This document shows, piece by piece, positions 1 through 12,754 of a DNA stretch of 64,000 nucleotides. How positions within the stretch are numbered: position 1 is the first letter of the stretch; each line of letters opens with the position of its first letter. This DNA comes from Proteromonas lacertae (Eukaryota > Sar > Bigyra > Opalinata > Proteromonadidae), in contig NGBS01000607.1 in assembly GCA_002245135.1 (NCBI GenBank), forward strand, positions 1 to 64,000. The letters run 5' to 3'. A program made the translations under genes and the position numbers. A model generated the notes under the pieces. The model searched no databases. It had not been told where the DNA came from and saw nothing but the letters and a program-made list of their open reading frames with translations.

Positions 1-2474
1 TATTGGAATTGTTATAATTGGATTAGATCTGGATTTGACTAATGGAGGTAATTCAATTAATCATCTTCAGGAAGAATAAATTCATGATCTTTGATATTCG
101 TAATAAAAATTACATTTGCTAAATTCATTTTATCTTTTTTGACTTTGAATTATCTCTTTTATATACATATCCTTCTGGAATAAACACTTTTGATTGTATT
201 GGTTTTGGTTTTATAATTCTCTGTTTTTCTTTCTTAGTATTTTCTAATTCTTGAAGCTTTATTGAATATATTCTTTCAATTTCATTAATCTCCTTTTGAC
301 AATTATTAATATCATCTATTATGCCTCCAAAATCATTTCTTATTCCTTTTTGATATTTTTGGAATATGAAATATATGAATAATAATCATTTACAGAAGCA
401 AATAATTTTTTCATAAATATTTTATATATATCTTCTGTTAATCTACTCATTTCAACTTCATTTGCTTTTGTGCATTTCTTGGTATTGAAATACTTTGAAA
501 TTTTTAAGTAAGTGAACATTTTGATTAATAGGAAATATGTTTATATCTGAATCAAAATATGAATTATGTAGATTAATTCCATTATATCCATAATTATTAT
601 CAAATAAATATAATCTATAATCTTTATTTGAACTTCCAGATTTATTTCCACCTTTAAGTAAGAATGAATATTCATTAAACAATTCTTTATTAAAATCAGT
701 TGCAATCTAATCTCATTTTCTTTACAGAATTTTATCATATTTAACATCAAAGAACGAGAAAAAATAATCATTTTATTATCTGAATTAAATGGATGATATT
801 TATATTCAATTTCCACAGCACCATATTTCTTTGTTATTTCAACATTCACATCATAAGTTGATAATGGCAAAACAACATATAATTCTTTTCTTTCATTACT
901 TAAACCAAATTCATTCCTTATCCAATCTCCCCATCCTTCTTTAGAAGAAATATTATTTCATGATTTGTAAATCCCAATATAGAATCATCACCACAATGAA
1001 GTTTAAATTTGAAACTAGAATTCTTATTATATCTGAAAATAACAACTTTGAAATAAATAGAATCTGGTTCTATATTGTTTAATTTTGACTTGATAAAATC
1101 TGCTAAATTTGATTCATATGAATTAGTCTTTTCAATCATATGATTTATTGATTCATGATAATATAATGTCAAAATATAATTCTTAGCTTCTCTATTGATT
1201 CTATTGATCCATATTTCTTTTCAAATTCTTTATTATCTCTTTCAACAGCTTTTTTAGCATCTCTTTTTAATTTATCTTCCATTTGTTTATAATTATTTTC
1301 TAATTTGTTTTTATTATTCTTCAATTCATTATACTCTTTTTCTAATCTCTTTATCTTCTGATCTATTCCTTCTATTCCATTTTTATATTCATTTTGAAGA
1401 TATTCATCTGTTTTGGAATTATATCATCTATTGATTTTAGAATAGGATTTGTTTTAAAGAAATCTTTCAATGATATTTCACTCAATATTTCTAACACAAT
1501 ATCTGATAATTCATTGTGTAATAATGGACATATTAAAACTAATTTATCATGAAATGGCAGTGAAGAATTATATATTCCTTCATAGATATAAAACAAAGGT
1601 TCACTTTTCATATTATAATTTCTAATTTGATATTCATACTTTAAATCAGATGATGATACTATTGTTCCTGGTTCACATTTACTTGTGTAATTGTATGGTT
1701 CTAATGATAATATCTTATGTAAATCCAATTCTCTTTCATTTTCTTCTTCTACATATCTAATGATTCTCAATGCTTGTAATTCTAATTTATCTTCATAATA
1801 ATCTGTATTACATTTATCAATTATATGTGATAAATCATAATCAACTCTCCCATTGATAAATCTTTGTTTCGATTTAATCCATTCATTTCTAATAAAGTAT
1901 TTATGCACTATCTAATTGTTCTTGAGTTATTTTTCATGAATATAAAATGGAGCTTCTTTAATTATGGAATAATAATGATTCAAATCTACAGTTTTAGCAT
2001 AATAATTGATTCTAGCTGTCACATATATTTCTAAAGATTTTTTCATTACTTCAAAATTCTCAAAATCATGAATTAACTTATCTTTTGATATTTCTAATTC
2101 TCTCAATAATTCATAATATTGAACTATTGCTGATGCTGTATTTGACACTTCTAAAGCATATAAGAAATGACTACATTCTAAATATAATCTTGCATTATTA
2201 TCTTGAATTGATATAATCAATTATTGTATCTTTTATTTGTTTTATATCTTTAATAAATCATAAGCATCATCATCTATTCCTTCTATATTATTCTCTTCTT
2301 CAAAATCATTAACAAATTCACTCTTTATATTTGCTAATTCTCTTTTGATTTTGTTATAATTCCATTTGTCTTTGTCTTTTTCTTTTCATCTCTTATCATT
2401 GATATGCTTTTAAATCTTTCATTTCAGTATAAAATGATGAATATTCTTCAAAATATTTATCCATTCCATAGAAT
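1..2474 (-). pseudogene. Frame-broken 3' continuation of the giant kinase-AAA gene (coiled-coil tail)
   Basis: Below the stop at 2475 the minus strand keeps coding for sequence homologous to the relative at 11393-12478, but the frame breaks repeatedly. The first break is a T5 run (2483-2487) where the relative has T4; another is a missing A near 2402. Open pieces lie at about 2220-1927, 1908-1372, 1172-918, 870-541 and 682-458. Joined conceptually they give an alpha-helical protein with a Lys/Glu-rich coiled coil around 1390-1200, followed by a beta-rich part of unknown family. The gene runs off the left edge. The breaks are single-base and often in homopolymers, so this may be an intact C-terminal region damaged by consensus errors rather than a true pseudogene. 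Confidence 0.6.
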
Positions 2475-5400
2475 CTATTCAGTTTTTAAAGTTGTATCTT
2501 TCATTGTTTCATTAAATTCATCATATATTCTTTCAATATCATTAAATAATAAATCAGTCATTCCTGTGTTTTCTTTTGGTCTTCTTGATATATTTGATGA
2601 ATAACTTTTCAATAATCGAAGTGTTTTGTTTATTATATTCTCTATTACTTCTATTGGACCTAATTCATCTATCTTTTCAATTATATCACTAAACACATTT
2701 TGATATTTATTCCATTGAGAATCTTTATTATTCAATAATACTTTATCTTTACCTATTATATAACATAACAACAATTCATCTGAATCTTTTTTCAATTCAT
2801 AATATTCTTTTAATTTACATATTTCATTATCTTTGATATTAATCAAAGGGCATTTGTGCATTGACTTTAACTTTTCTGATGAAGATAGTTTGAAATATTT
2901 GAATAAAATCCATCTTTGAAGATTTGGATTACATTCAATTATTGTAGTATTTTTACCAAAATTCTTATTCACTGTTGAATATATCTGATAAAGTGGATAA
3001 TATAATAATGATGATGTGTAGTTAGAATTGATTATTTGGTATATTTGGGAATGTTCACTATTACTTCCTTTCCTGTTAAACATCAATATACTATCATTCA
3101 TTACTTGTTCTATCAAATCTTCAATTTTATCAACATTCTTATCTTTCAATCTTTTGATTAATATACTTATATTTGATGTATTAATTTCTGGAGGTTTTAC
3201 TAATATTGGGTATTTTGATTCTCTTCTCATATGAAATTCAAATTCATAACTTTCATCATTTGGATTATTCAAATATCTCAGTATATTTCTGAAATTGATT
3301 GGAATTTCTTTTCCAAAACATTTCACTTCATTTTCTCTCTCTTTTATATAACACAATTCTTGAGCAGATTCTATTGTGTTTAATGGATTAGCATATATCT
3401 CTATACAACGACTTAACAATGGAGCTGGAATTGTTGCTAGATTGGTTGTTGAAAAAGAGAAATAAATTCGGAAATTATCATGAATTCTATATTCAGCTTT
3501 GGGATTATCTCTTGTATATCTTATTTCTTCATCTCCATTTTCACCATTATATTCAGTTATTTTCAATTCTGGATTTTCTTCACATAATGAGTTTAATCTT
3601 TCCAAAATATCACCACTTGCTAGATTTATATCTTCTATTACTATCCAACATCCTTTTTCTATAGCTGTTAATAATGGACCTTTCTTAAATTCAAATGAAG
3701 TTTTCTTTTCTTCTCCACATGAAACTAATTCCATTCTACCTATTAATAAAGAACTTGTACTTTCACTATTCAATGGAACAACTATCAATGTCTGATTATA
3801 TAATTGTGCTAATCTTCTTAATACATAACTTTTGCCAGATGGAGATGGACCATATAATATCACTGCTCTTTTGGATATATATGATAAAGCTATTTTATAA
3901 GCTAAGGATTTTTCTGAGGTTGTAAATTGATTAAAATCAAATCCACAAGATTCTTTTGAGAATGGAATTGACCAAGGACCTGTTAATAATGTATTTTCTT
4001 CTTTACCTATCAGTTTTATATCCATCTTATTATTGATTGATAAAACTTTCTCAATTTCTTGAATATCATACTGATTGTATTTACATCCAAATGTCAACCA
4101 TAAAGCTGCTTTTATATCAGCTTTTATATTAAAACTTCTCCACACTTCTATTGCTTTGATTGGTTCTCTCAATGTAAATCCAATACCTATTTGTTTCCCG
4201 AGTCTTAAGGATTGTTCAAATAATTGATTGATTATTTGATTGAACTTTTCTATATCTTCAGCTCCATCTTCTGGATTTTCACTTTGCTTTAATATTTGTT
4301 TGCCTATTGTCAATAATTCAGATAATTGATATGATATATCATTATGGTATAAACTAATTGTTAATAAATTACTTGATAAAGAAGATCTGTTACTTGTCAT
4401 TGAAGCAGGATTTAAAGTACAAATTATATGAACTTTCTTTGGCAATTCTATTGTTCCATAACCATGAGCATCAAATGTTGTTTTATTCTTATCAGTACAA
4501 CATTTTATAAATGTGTAAAACTCATCCAAGACATCAGATGGAGCTAAATTCAATTCATCAAATAGAAATCCTATTTCTTCATCATCTTTATGATTTTCTA
4601 ATTCTGTTGTTATTATACCTGGTTTTCTTTCTTGATTTTGATCAGATCCAATTGTTAAACTACCAAATAATTCTTGAATTGTTATATTTGGTGATAAATT
4701 AAATCTGAATATTGGAATATCCAAAGCATTATAAACATGTTGAGCTGTTACTGATTTACCAACACCTGGATCACCTTCTAATATCACTGGTAAATTCGAT
4801 TGTATTCCCAATAATAATGTCAATATCATATGAACTGTGGTTGGAACTATATAAAATGATTCTTGAATATTCTTATTCAAATAATCTTGAATCTTATCAT
4901 ACACATCCATAAAATTAACACTAAATATTTCTTTCAATAATCCATCAACATCCAAATTCGCTGATACTTCTTCAGAATTCTTATTATCTAATTTGAATAG
5001 TCTTTGTAATGGTTGAGAAACAGATTTGGCTTTCTTAGATCTTAGTAATTCATATCTTGATTGATGATTTCTTGATATATAATCTAAATAAAACATTGAA
5101 TCAATTGGATTTCTAAAATACTTCTGTATTCTATTCTCTAATGTGTAAAAGTGTAATGAATATCTAATTATATCTTTACATAATGGAAATCTTCTGATTA
5201 ATTCTGTTTCTGTTGGATTTGGACAATAGATTGGCAAGAATAAAGATTTATCATTAATTCTATTAAAATCACTATCACTTATTACTCCTATCATCTTGGG
5301 TGGAACATAACTTCTTATATTCTTTATTTGATTCATTATATCTTCATAAACTGAATAAACATATTGATTGTCAATATTCTCCTGATATTTCATTGAACCT

Positions 5401-8400
5401 TTATATAATTCCAATAATCCTGTTATTCTGGGTAAAACAGATTCACTTATAAGATCAAAATGATTTAATATCAATGTTTCATCAGTTATAAAACTTGTCA
5501 TTATCAAACCAGGTTTGAAGAATAAACAAGATTCTTCATTATATTTCATTATTTCCTCCATATTATTCTTCCATTTAACAAATGAATTACTTGGATTTCC
5601 TTTATTGTAATTGTTATATGATGTTGCTATTTGATTCATTGTTGTTAATAACTCAGATGGACTGGAAATTAAAGTACTTCCTATCAAATAAGAAGAATCA
5701 TAAGATCTTGATAATTCGATAAATCTTCCATTATCTTCATATAAATCATTCATTAAAGACATTTGGAATGATTCACATGTGATATATAAAACTGGTGCTT
5801 GAAAATCACTTGATGATAATAACGATAATCGAAATAGACTTTCCAAATACCAATTATCTTGATTGTTAAACAATTCTTTTAATTCACATGTTGTTGATAT
5901 GTTATACTTTGATAGAGTATAATGATTCTTTTCTTTTGTGATTTGAATTTTACTTTTCAAAAATGTTTCTATTGTTACTTTTTTGATTATATCTTTGAAT
6001 ATTTCATCTAATAATGATATTTTACTTTCATCACAAAATAAACCAAGCAAATAAGGGAACTTATCTTTATATATTGATTTTAATGGAATTAAATAATGAA
6101 GTTGAGTCATTGAGAATAAATCATTTTCAAATATTTCTTTTGGTAAGTCAAATATCTTACTCTTTTCTTCATTAGTATATTCTTTTATTTCAAAACTTGG
6201 ACAATAACAAGGTATTGATTGAGTTGGTTTTTTATCACCAGATGTTGTGAAATTGAATATCACTCTGAAGGATGGATGTATTTTGAAGGTTTTATTCATA
6301 TATTCAAATTCATTAGTGGTTGGATCAATAAATGTTTCAAACAATTGTAATATATCACTTGATAATAAATGAGAATGTTCAATCACCAATACTACACCTT
6401 CTTCCATTGCAGATATAACTACACCTCGATGAAATTCTCTATCATCTGTGAAAAATCCTAACAATTGATCAATTTCAGTTTCTGGAGAGATATATAATGC
6501 TAGAGATTTTATTGGATTATAACTTCCATTCAATAGTTGTTCTATTAAATAACTTTTACCACTTTCTTTATGTCCAAATAAAGCTATTGATCTGTGTGTG
6601 ATTAATGATATTAATATTTCACTTAATAACTCTCTTCTTTCTTCAACTCCTTCAAATAATCCTTCATAACATTCTAAATATCTTGAGGGTTCTTCATAAT
6701 ATTTTGTTAATTCATTTATATGTTTCTTTGTTTCTTCTTTGAAGAATGATTCACAGAAAGTTTTTATCATCTCTTTTTTATTTTCATCACTTTCTTCAAA
6801 TGCATTTTCTATTTTTTCATCTGGTAAAGTAACTAATATAAATCTATTAATCAAAGCAGGAGAGAATTTCATTAAACCATTTTTTGAAACACTTGCAATT
6901 ATTCTGAAATTTGGATGAATATCAATTTCTGGTTCTTCAATTCTTTCATCAAATCTCACTTTCTGTTTACATCCATCATTTGGTATTATTTCTAACAAAG
7001 AATTCAATCTTTCGATTGAATTAGATTTCATATTATCTAATGATTGAAGAAAACAAGTTTCTCCATTGATTATACTTTTTACTAAAGGAGAATCATGCCA
7101 TTTTGGGGCTATTTTAATATCATTTCCACTTTCTTCATTATTATTATTTCCTTCTAATTGAAACATTCCAACCAAATTCTCAGTTGTTGTTCCACTTGTA
7201 CATCTTATAATATTGAGTTTTTCATTATCATGAATAGATTGGAGATATGATAATACATACTTTCTAGCTGTAAATTCATTCTCACTACATAATAAAATAT
7301 GACAACCTGATTTAAATATTGCTTTTATGTATTGACAAAGATTATTCCAAATAGTTTCATTCAATGGAAATAAAGTAGATTTACTAATTTCAAATGGTTT
7401 AGATAAATTCAGTTTATTTGTTGGTAATATATCGCCATAAACAATCTCTGTAGCTATTTTTGAAGAACATTTAGCTGATGTTATTAGAGTATTTGCTCTA
7501 ATACAATCTCTCAATGTATAAACTCTATCTGGATGATTGGCTAATGCATTTTGATGAGAATTTAAAATATCATTCACATTACTTTTTGAGATTTTTCCAA
7601 TTGATTCTAATATCTTGTTTAATTCTTCTCTTGTTATTTCTGGGAAGAATCTTGAATCAATATATCTGAATCTAGACATCATTGTTTCATCAATTTTGGT
7701 TCTTTTGTATATTGAAGCAGCTTGATTTTGAGTTGCTATTATTCTGAAACTTGGATTCATATCATATTTTGTATAACCACTTCCTATTGAATCAACATAT
7801 AATTCATGAGAATCTAAAACATTCATTATTGCTTGAACTACTTCAGCATTTGTTAATGACAATTCATCCAATAATATCACTTTTCCTTCAATAAAAGCTT
7901 CAGAAAATGGACCTAATTGGAATATTGGAGTTGATTTACCATCTATTGTTTTTATTATCACATTTCCTATCAATTCATCAATTATTGATGATGGACTGAA
8001 ATTATATCGAATTAACGGAATTTGACCATTCATACACACTTGCTCAACAGTGAATGTTTTGGCACTTGAAGTTTTACCTTCAACTAATAATGGAGTATTC
8101 TTTTCTATTCCATCTTCTATGATTTTCATTCTTTTTAATGCATTTTCAGTTAATACAGCTTGAGATCTTTTATTTATAGCTGTTACATCTCTATATGGTT
8201 CACAGATTATTTTCTTTCCTGTATCTTCATCAATTACTTCCAATGATTCATCTGGAGAATGAATAATCATTATATCAGTATGACAAGTAACAGATTTATT
8301 TCTTAATAATGGAAAACGATAGGATTTTTCTTTACATTCACATATTTGATAGAAATATATCTTTTCAGGAATAATGTTATTATCACTTCTTGTTTCTAAT

Positions 8401-11228
8401 AACGGTAATGTGAAATTGTTTCTTTTATTTTCTTGTCTATATTGAAAACCAATCTTAGAATCTTTTACTACATAATCTAATCCACAAATTAATGTTGATG
8501 GTAAAGATGAATATACTTTTCCTTCATTATTCTTAATGTATAAATTATCCAATAAAATACAATCAATTTCTTTAGTATCATTATATTGAATCAAAATAGA
8601 ACGCTTCACAAATGGATGATAATGAATTACATCTTCAATGGTAAAACCTGTTTTTATATTTAGTATCTTGTCAAATTTATATTCTATTTCAAGTTTTTCT
8701 TCATTATCAGAATCTGAGCAATATGAACTATCAGAATCTGAATCAGGATTCATAGCTCTTCTTCTTCTCATTCCTTTCTTGTGTTTATTTTCAGTTGGTA
8801 TATTACCATTATTATCTTCAGGTTTATTATCAACTATATGCTGTTGTTCTTCACTTATCGAAGATGGAAGGGGAGGATTTGAATTATCAAATGTTGGAGG
8901 AGGTGGTGGTAGTGGATTTACACCAAATGCTGGAGGAAATTGTTGAGGATTTACATCATATGGTGGTGGAGGTGGAAAAGGTTGATTAACACCAACATTA
9001 GGTGGTATAGTAGGATGAGGTTGTTGTGAATTTGTAGGAACAGGGGGAGGTGGATTTGGATATTGATAATTTGATTGAGGAGGTATAACATTTGAAGGAT
9101 TTTGATAAGCTGTTACAGGTTGTTGGTTATTGATATAAGGATACTGGTTTGTATAATTAGTTTCTCCATTATATTGATGAGATGTATTATTCGAATAATT
9201 ATAATTGTTATTACAGGAATGAAGTGGAGAGAAATTCTTCGAATTATTATAAAAGGATAAAAATTCTTCGAATATTTTTCTCATTCCTTTAAATCTATTC
9301 AGTTTGTATATTGGATCTTTCATTGTTTCATTAAATTCATCATATATTCTTTCAATATCATTAAATAATAAATCAGTCATTCCTGTGTTTTCTTTTGGTC
9401 TTCTTGATATATTTGATGAATAACTTTTCAATAATCGAAGTGTTTTGTTTATTATATTCTCTATTACTTCTATTGGACCTAATTCATCTATCTTTTCAAT
9501 TATATCACTAAACACATTTTGATATTTATTCCATTGAGAATCTTTATTATTCAATAATACTTTATCTTTACCTATTATATAACATAACAACAATTCATCT
9601 GAATCTTTTTTCAATTCATAATATTCTTTTAATTTACATATTTCATTATCTTTGATATTAATCAAAGGGCATTTGTGCATTGACTTTAACTTTTCTGATG
9701 AAGATAGTTTGAAATATTTGAATAAAATCCATCTTTGAAGATTTGGATTACATTCAATTATTGTAGTATTTTTACCAAAATTTTTATTCACTGTTGAATA
9801 TATCTGATATAGAGGATAATACAATAATGATGATGTGTAGTTGAAATTGATTGTCTGAAGTAATAATTCCATTTCATCTTTATTATACTGTGAAATATTT
9901 TCATGTACTATTTCTACTATTAAGTTTTCTATTTTCCCTTCATCTGATTTTAGTTTTTCAATCAATTCATATAAACAATTATTTATTAGAAACAACGGAT
10001 GAGTTTCTTGCACCAAAAGATGAGGAGTTGTAGTAATCTCTTTCAATATTTCTATAGCATCTATAATATCAATTCTATTTTCTCTTTCTTTTATTAGAAT
10101 TCTATTTATCAAGTTATTTATTTCTTTACTGAAATCTCCTCCAAATTTTTTATATTTACACTTCATAATGTTATTCATTGTTTCAAAAACATTATTACCT
10201 TCAAATGCATTAGTTTTACTTATTATATAATAACTAATACAACCAATTGACCAAATATCACTTTCTTTACTTATCTCTTTGTTTTCTAATACTTCAGGTG
10301 ATACATAAAATACATCATCATTATTATTTGCAACTACTCTCTTAAATAACTCAAGCTTACAATAATCACTCAAATAATAATGACTACCTTTGTCTATAAG
10401 GATATTGGAGGGTTTAATATTACCATGAATAATATCATTGGAATGTAAAATACTTAAACCAGTGTATATGCCTTTTAATACATCAAATACATTAACATCT
10501 TCAAAAAATGTCACAATATTGACTTTATCTAATGATAATTCGTATTTCTTCATAGCGAATAACAAATATTCTGAATCATTTTTTATATAATCATATTTAA
10601 CTATATTTGTAGAGTATAGTTCATTAATTATCTCAAGCTTTGATTTATATTGATTTATACACTCTTGTTGTATTTCTTGAATATTATATACTTTTAACAT
10701 TTTTTTTGAATGATTCTGAACATTATCAACAATATACGTATTTGAATATCTTGAACTGGGTATTTCTTTCAAAATCTATAGAGATTTATTATTGAAGGAA
10801 TACTTTATAATAATATTGCATTAATGAGATAAACCTATAATTATTTGATGGATCATTAACCTTTAATTGTAGATTAGAAGCTGTTTTTATGAATTTGTTT
10901 TCTTTTGGTGCTAATAAAGCATTTGGATGTATTACATTTTCTCCCATGTTTTGTTTGATATGATGCATTTCAGTGGAAATCTTTTCAACGAGTATTTGAC
11001 AATTTGGTACTAAATAGCTGCTGATTGGGTATTCGCATTGTAAAATTGATATTCCTCTTATATCATAGATTTTAAGTAAATTTTTATTCTCTTTTATAAA
11101 GTTCTAAGAAATAGTTCATAAAACAATACAGCCACCTCTTCATACAACACATTACAGTTATCATAAGAATTCAAGTTTATACTACCTATTAAATATCCAT
11201 TATATATCAAATTCACACTAAAACTCAT
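2475..11228 (-). CDS. Giant pseudokinase / Pro-rich / six-AAA+ (midasin-like) protein
   Basis: One frame stays open for 8.3 kb. It has no ATG of its own; a 28-nt intron (10776-10803) joins it in frame to an upstream exon starting at ATG 11228, which itself needs one base correction. Numbering from 10772, residues 1-250 are a protein-kinase fold with a Lys in the VAIK position, but the catalytic loop reads HGNIKPSNIL (Asp to Asn) and DFG reads DYC, so it is a likely pseudokinase. About 310-490 is a helical domain, 530-650 is Pro/Gln/Asn-rich with poly-Pro, then six AAA_5-type modules follow: Walker A GKTSSAKT (~894), a degenerate one (~1165), GHKESGKS (~1404), degenerate (~1665), GDPGVGKS (~2000), GPSPSGKS (~2309). 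Walker B motifs such as FDELNLAP resemble midasin. No MIDAS domain is seen. The helical domain recurs at the C-terminus. Function unknown. Confidence 0.75.
2496..2963 (-). repeat. 468-bp direct repeat, copy A (C-terminal copy in the giant gene)
   Basis: Base by base identical, as far as I can see, to 9315-9782 at a constant offset of 6819. It encodes the C-terminal copy of the helical domain. Positions 2488-2784 are also identical to 12006-12302. First difference from copy B on the right side is at 2964 (C versus T). Confidence 0.9.
9315..9782 (-). repeat. 468-bp direct repeat, copy B (between pseudokinase and Pro-rich linker)
   Basis: Identical to 2496-2963. Its flanks are still homologous but clearly diverged (for example KLNRFKGMRK here versus KLNRFYGMDK after the other copies), so the perfect block looks like a recent conversion tract. 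Confidence 0.9.
10776..10803 (-). other. 28-nt GT-AG intron that joins the N-terminal exon to the giant gene
   Basis: On the minus strand the segment begins GTATTCC and ends CTATAG. Removing it joins an upstream exon (ending ...MQYYYK) in frame to ILKEIPSSRY, the start of the kinase fold. Without it the 8.3-kb frame has no ATG. The size is typical of introns in this window. Confidence 0.75.
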
Positions 11229-11392
11229 TCAATTTAAATCTATTTTGAAAGATTACTTTTCATTTTAAATTTCATTTTTTGTGATATTAAAAAATAACTA
11301 ATAAGGAGTTATTATGATATTAAATGTAAGTCATTCGATATATTAGATTATAATTTATGTTAAAAATCCAATACGAAGTTAATTACTCTTCA

Positions 11393-12478
11393 TCTTCTTC
11401 ATAATCTACACAACACTTATCAGTTACATGAGATACATCACAAATCATGTTGCCATTATCATTTTTTATCTTCTTGAGTAATGTTTCTACAAATACCAAA
11501 TAATCCTCTTCTTATTTTTATATAATAATGATTGAAACTACCATTCTTTGCATAATAATTGATTCTAGCTGTCACATATATTTCTAAAGATTCTTTCATT
11601 ACTTCAAAATTCTGAAAATCATTAATTAACCTATCTTTTGATATTTCTAATGCTGTATTTGATACTCCTTATGCATATAAGAAATGACTACATTCTAAAT
11701 ACAATCTTGCTTCTTTATCTTGAATTTGATGATAATCGATTATTGTGTCTTTTATTTGTTTTATATCTTTTAATAAATCATAAGCATCATCATCTATTCC
11801 TTCTATATTGTTTTCTTCTTCAAAATCCATTTCAAATCCACTCTTTATTTTTGCTAATTCTCTTTTGATTTTGTTATAATTCATTTGTCTTTGTCTTTTC
11901 TTTTCATCTCTTATCATTGATAATGCTTTTAAATCTTTCATTTCAGTATAAAATGATGAATATTCTTCAAAATATTTATCCATTCCATAGAATCTATTCA
12001 GTTTTAAAGTTGTATCTTTCATTGTTTCATTAAATTCATCATATATTCTTTCAATATCATTAAATAATAAATCAGTCATTCCTGTGTTTTCTTTTGGTCT
12101 TCTTGATATATTTGATGAATAACTTTTCAATAATCGAAGTGTTTTGTTTATTATATTCTCTATTACTTCTATTGGACCTAATTCATCTATCTTTTCAATT
12201 ATATCACTAAACACATTTTGATATTTATTCCATTGAGAATCTTTATTATTCAATAATACTTTATCTTTACCTATTATATAACATAACAACAATTCATCTG
12301 AAGGCTTATTACATTCATAATATTCTTTTAATCTACATATTTCATTGTTTTTTATATCAGTCAAAGGATGGTTGCTGAGTAATCTCAGTTGATCAGCACT
12401 GAAAGATTTAAACAAATAAGATATTATCGAAAATATTTTTTCTTTTGGTTCTGATGTATAATTATCACTTAAACTCAT
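11393..12478 (-). pseudogene. Truncated relative of the giant gene's helical domain and tail
   Basis: It starts at ATG 12478 and reads 269 residues homologous to the helical domain and the following tail of the giant gene, without kinase or AAA modules. A TAA interrupts the homology just after ...ECSHFLYA at about 11669. Related sequence then continues to about 11393, ending with a stretch similar to the tail piece near 1800 (SHVTDKC versus SHIIDKC). It shares the exact 297-bp block with the giant gene. It could be a short standalone paralogue or a decayed copy; the internal stop and later indels favour decay. Confidence 0.6.
12006..12302 (-). repeat. 297-bp repeat, copy C
   Basis: Identical to 2488-2784 (offset 9518). 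Past 12302 similarity drops sharply, while on the lower-coordinate side homology to copy A continues with single-base indels. Confidence 0.88.
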
Positions 12479-12754
12479 CGTTGTGTAGAAATTGCAGTAT
12501 TTACATACACTTTTACTTACTCTTTTTACATAAAAAAGAATAATGAAAATTAAGCATACATTTCATTCGATAATTCATTAATTTGATAAATTCATATTCA
12601 TTTTCATTCATTTTTTTATAATGAAAATTATATTCGTTACTACATATCAAATCATTTTTTCTATTCAAACCAAAGATTATAATGAAATAATATATATATA
12701 TATAATATAGATTATAAAATCAAATAAGTAATATTAGATTAGATTTTAATTATC

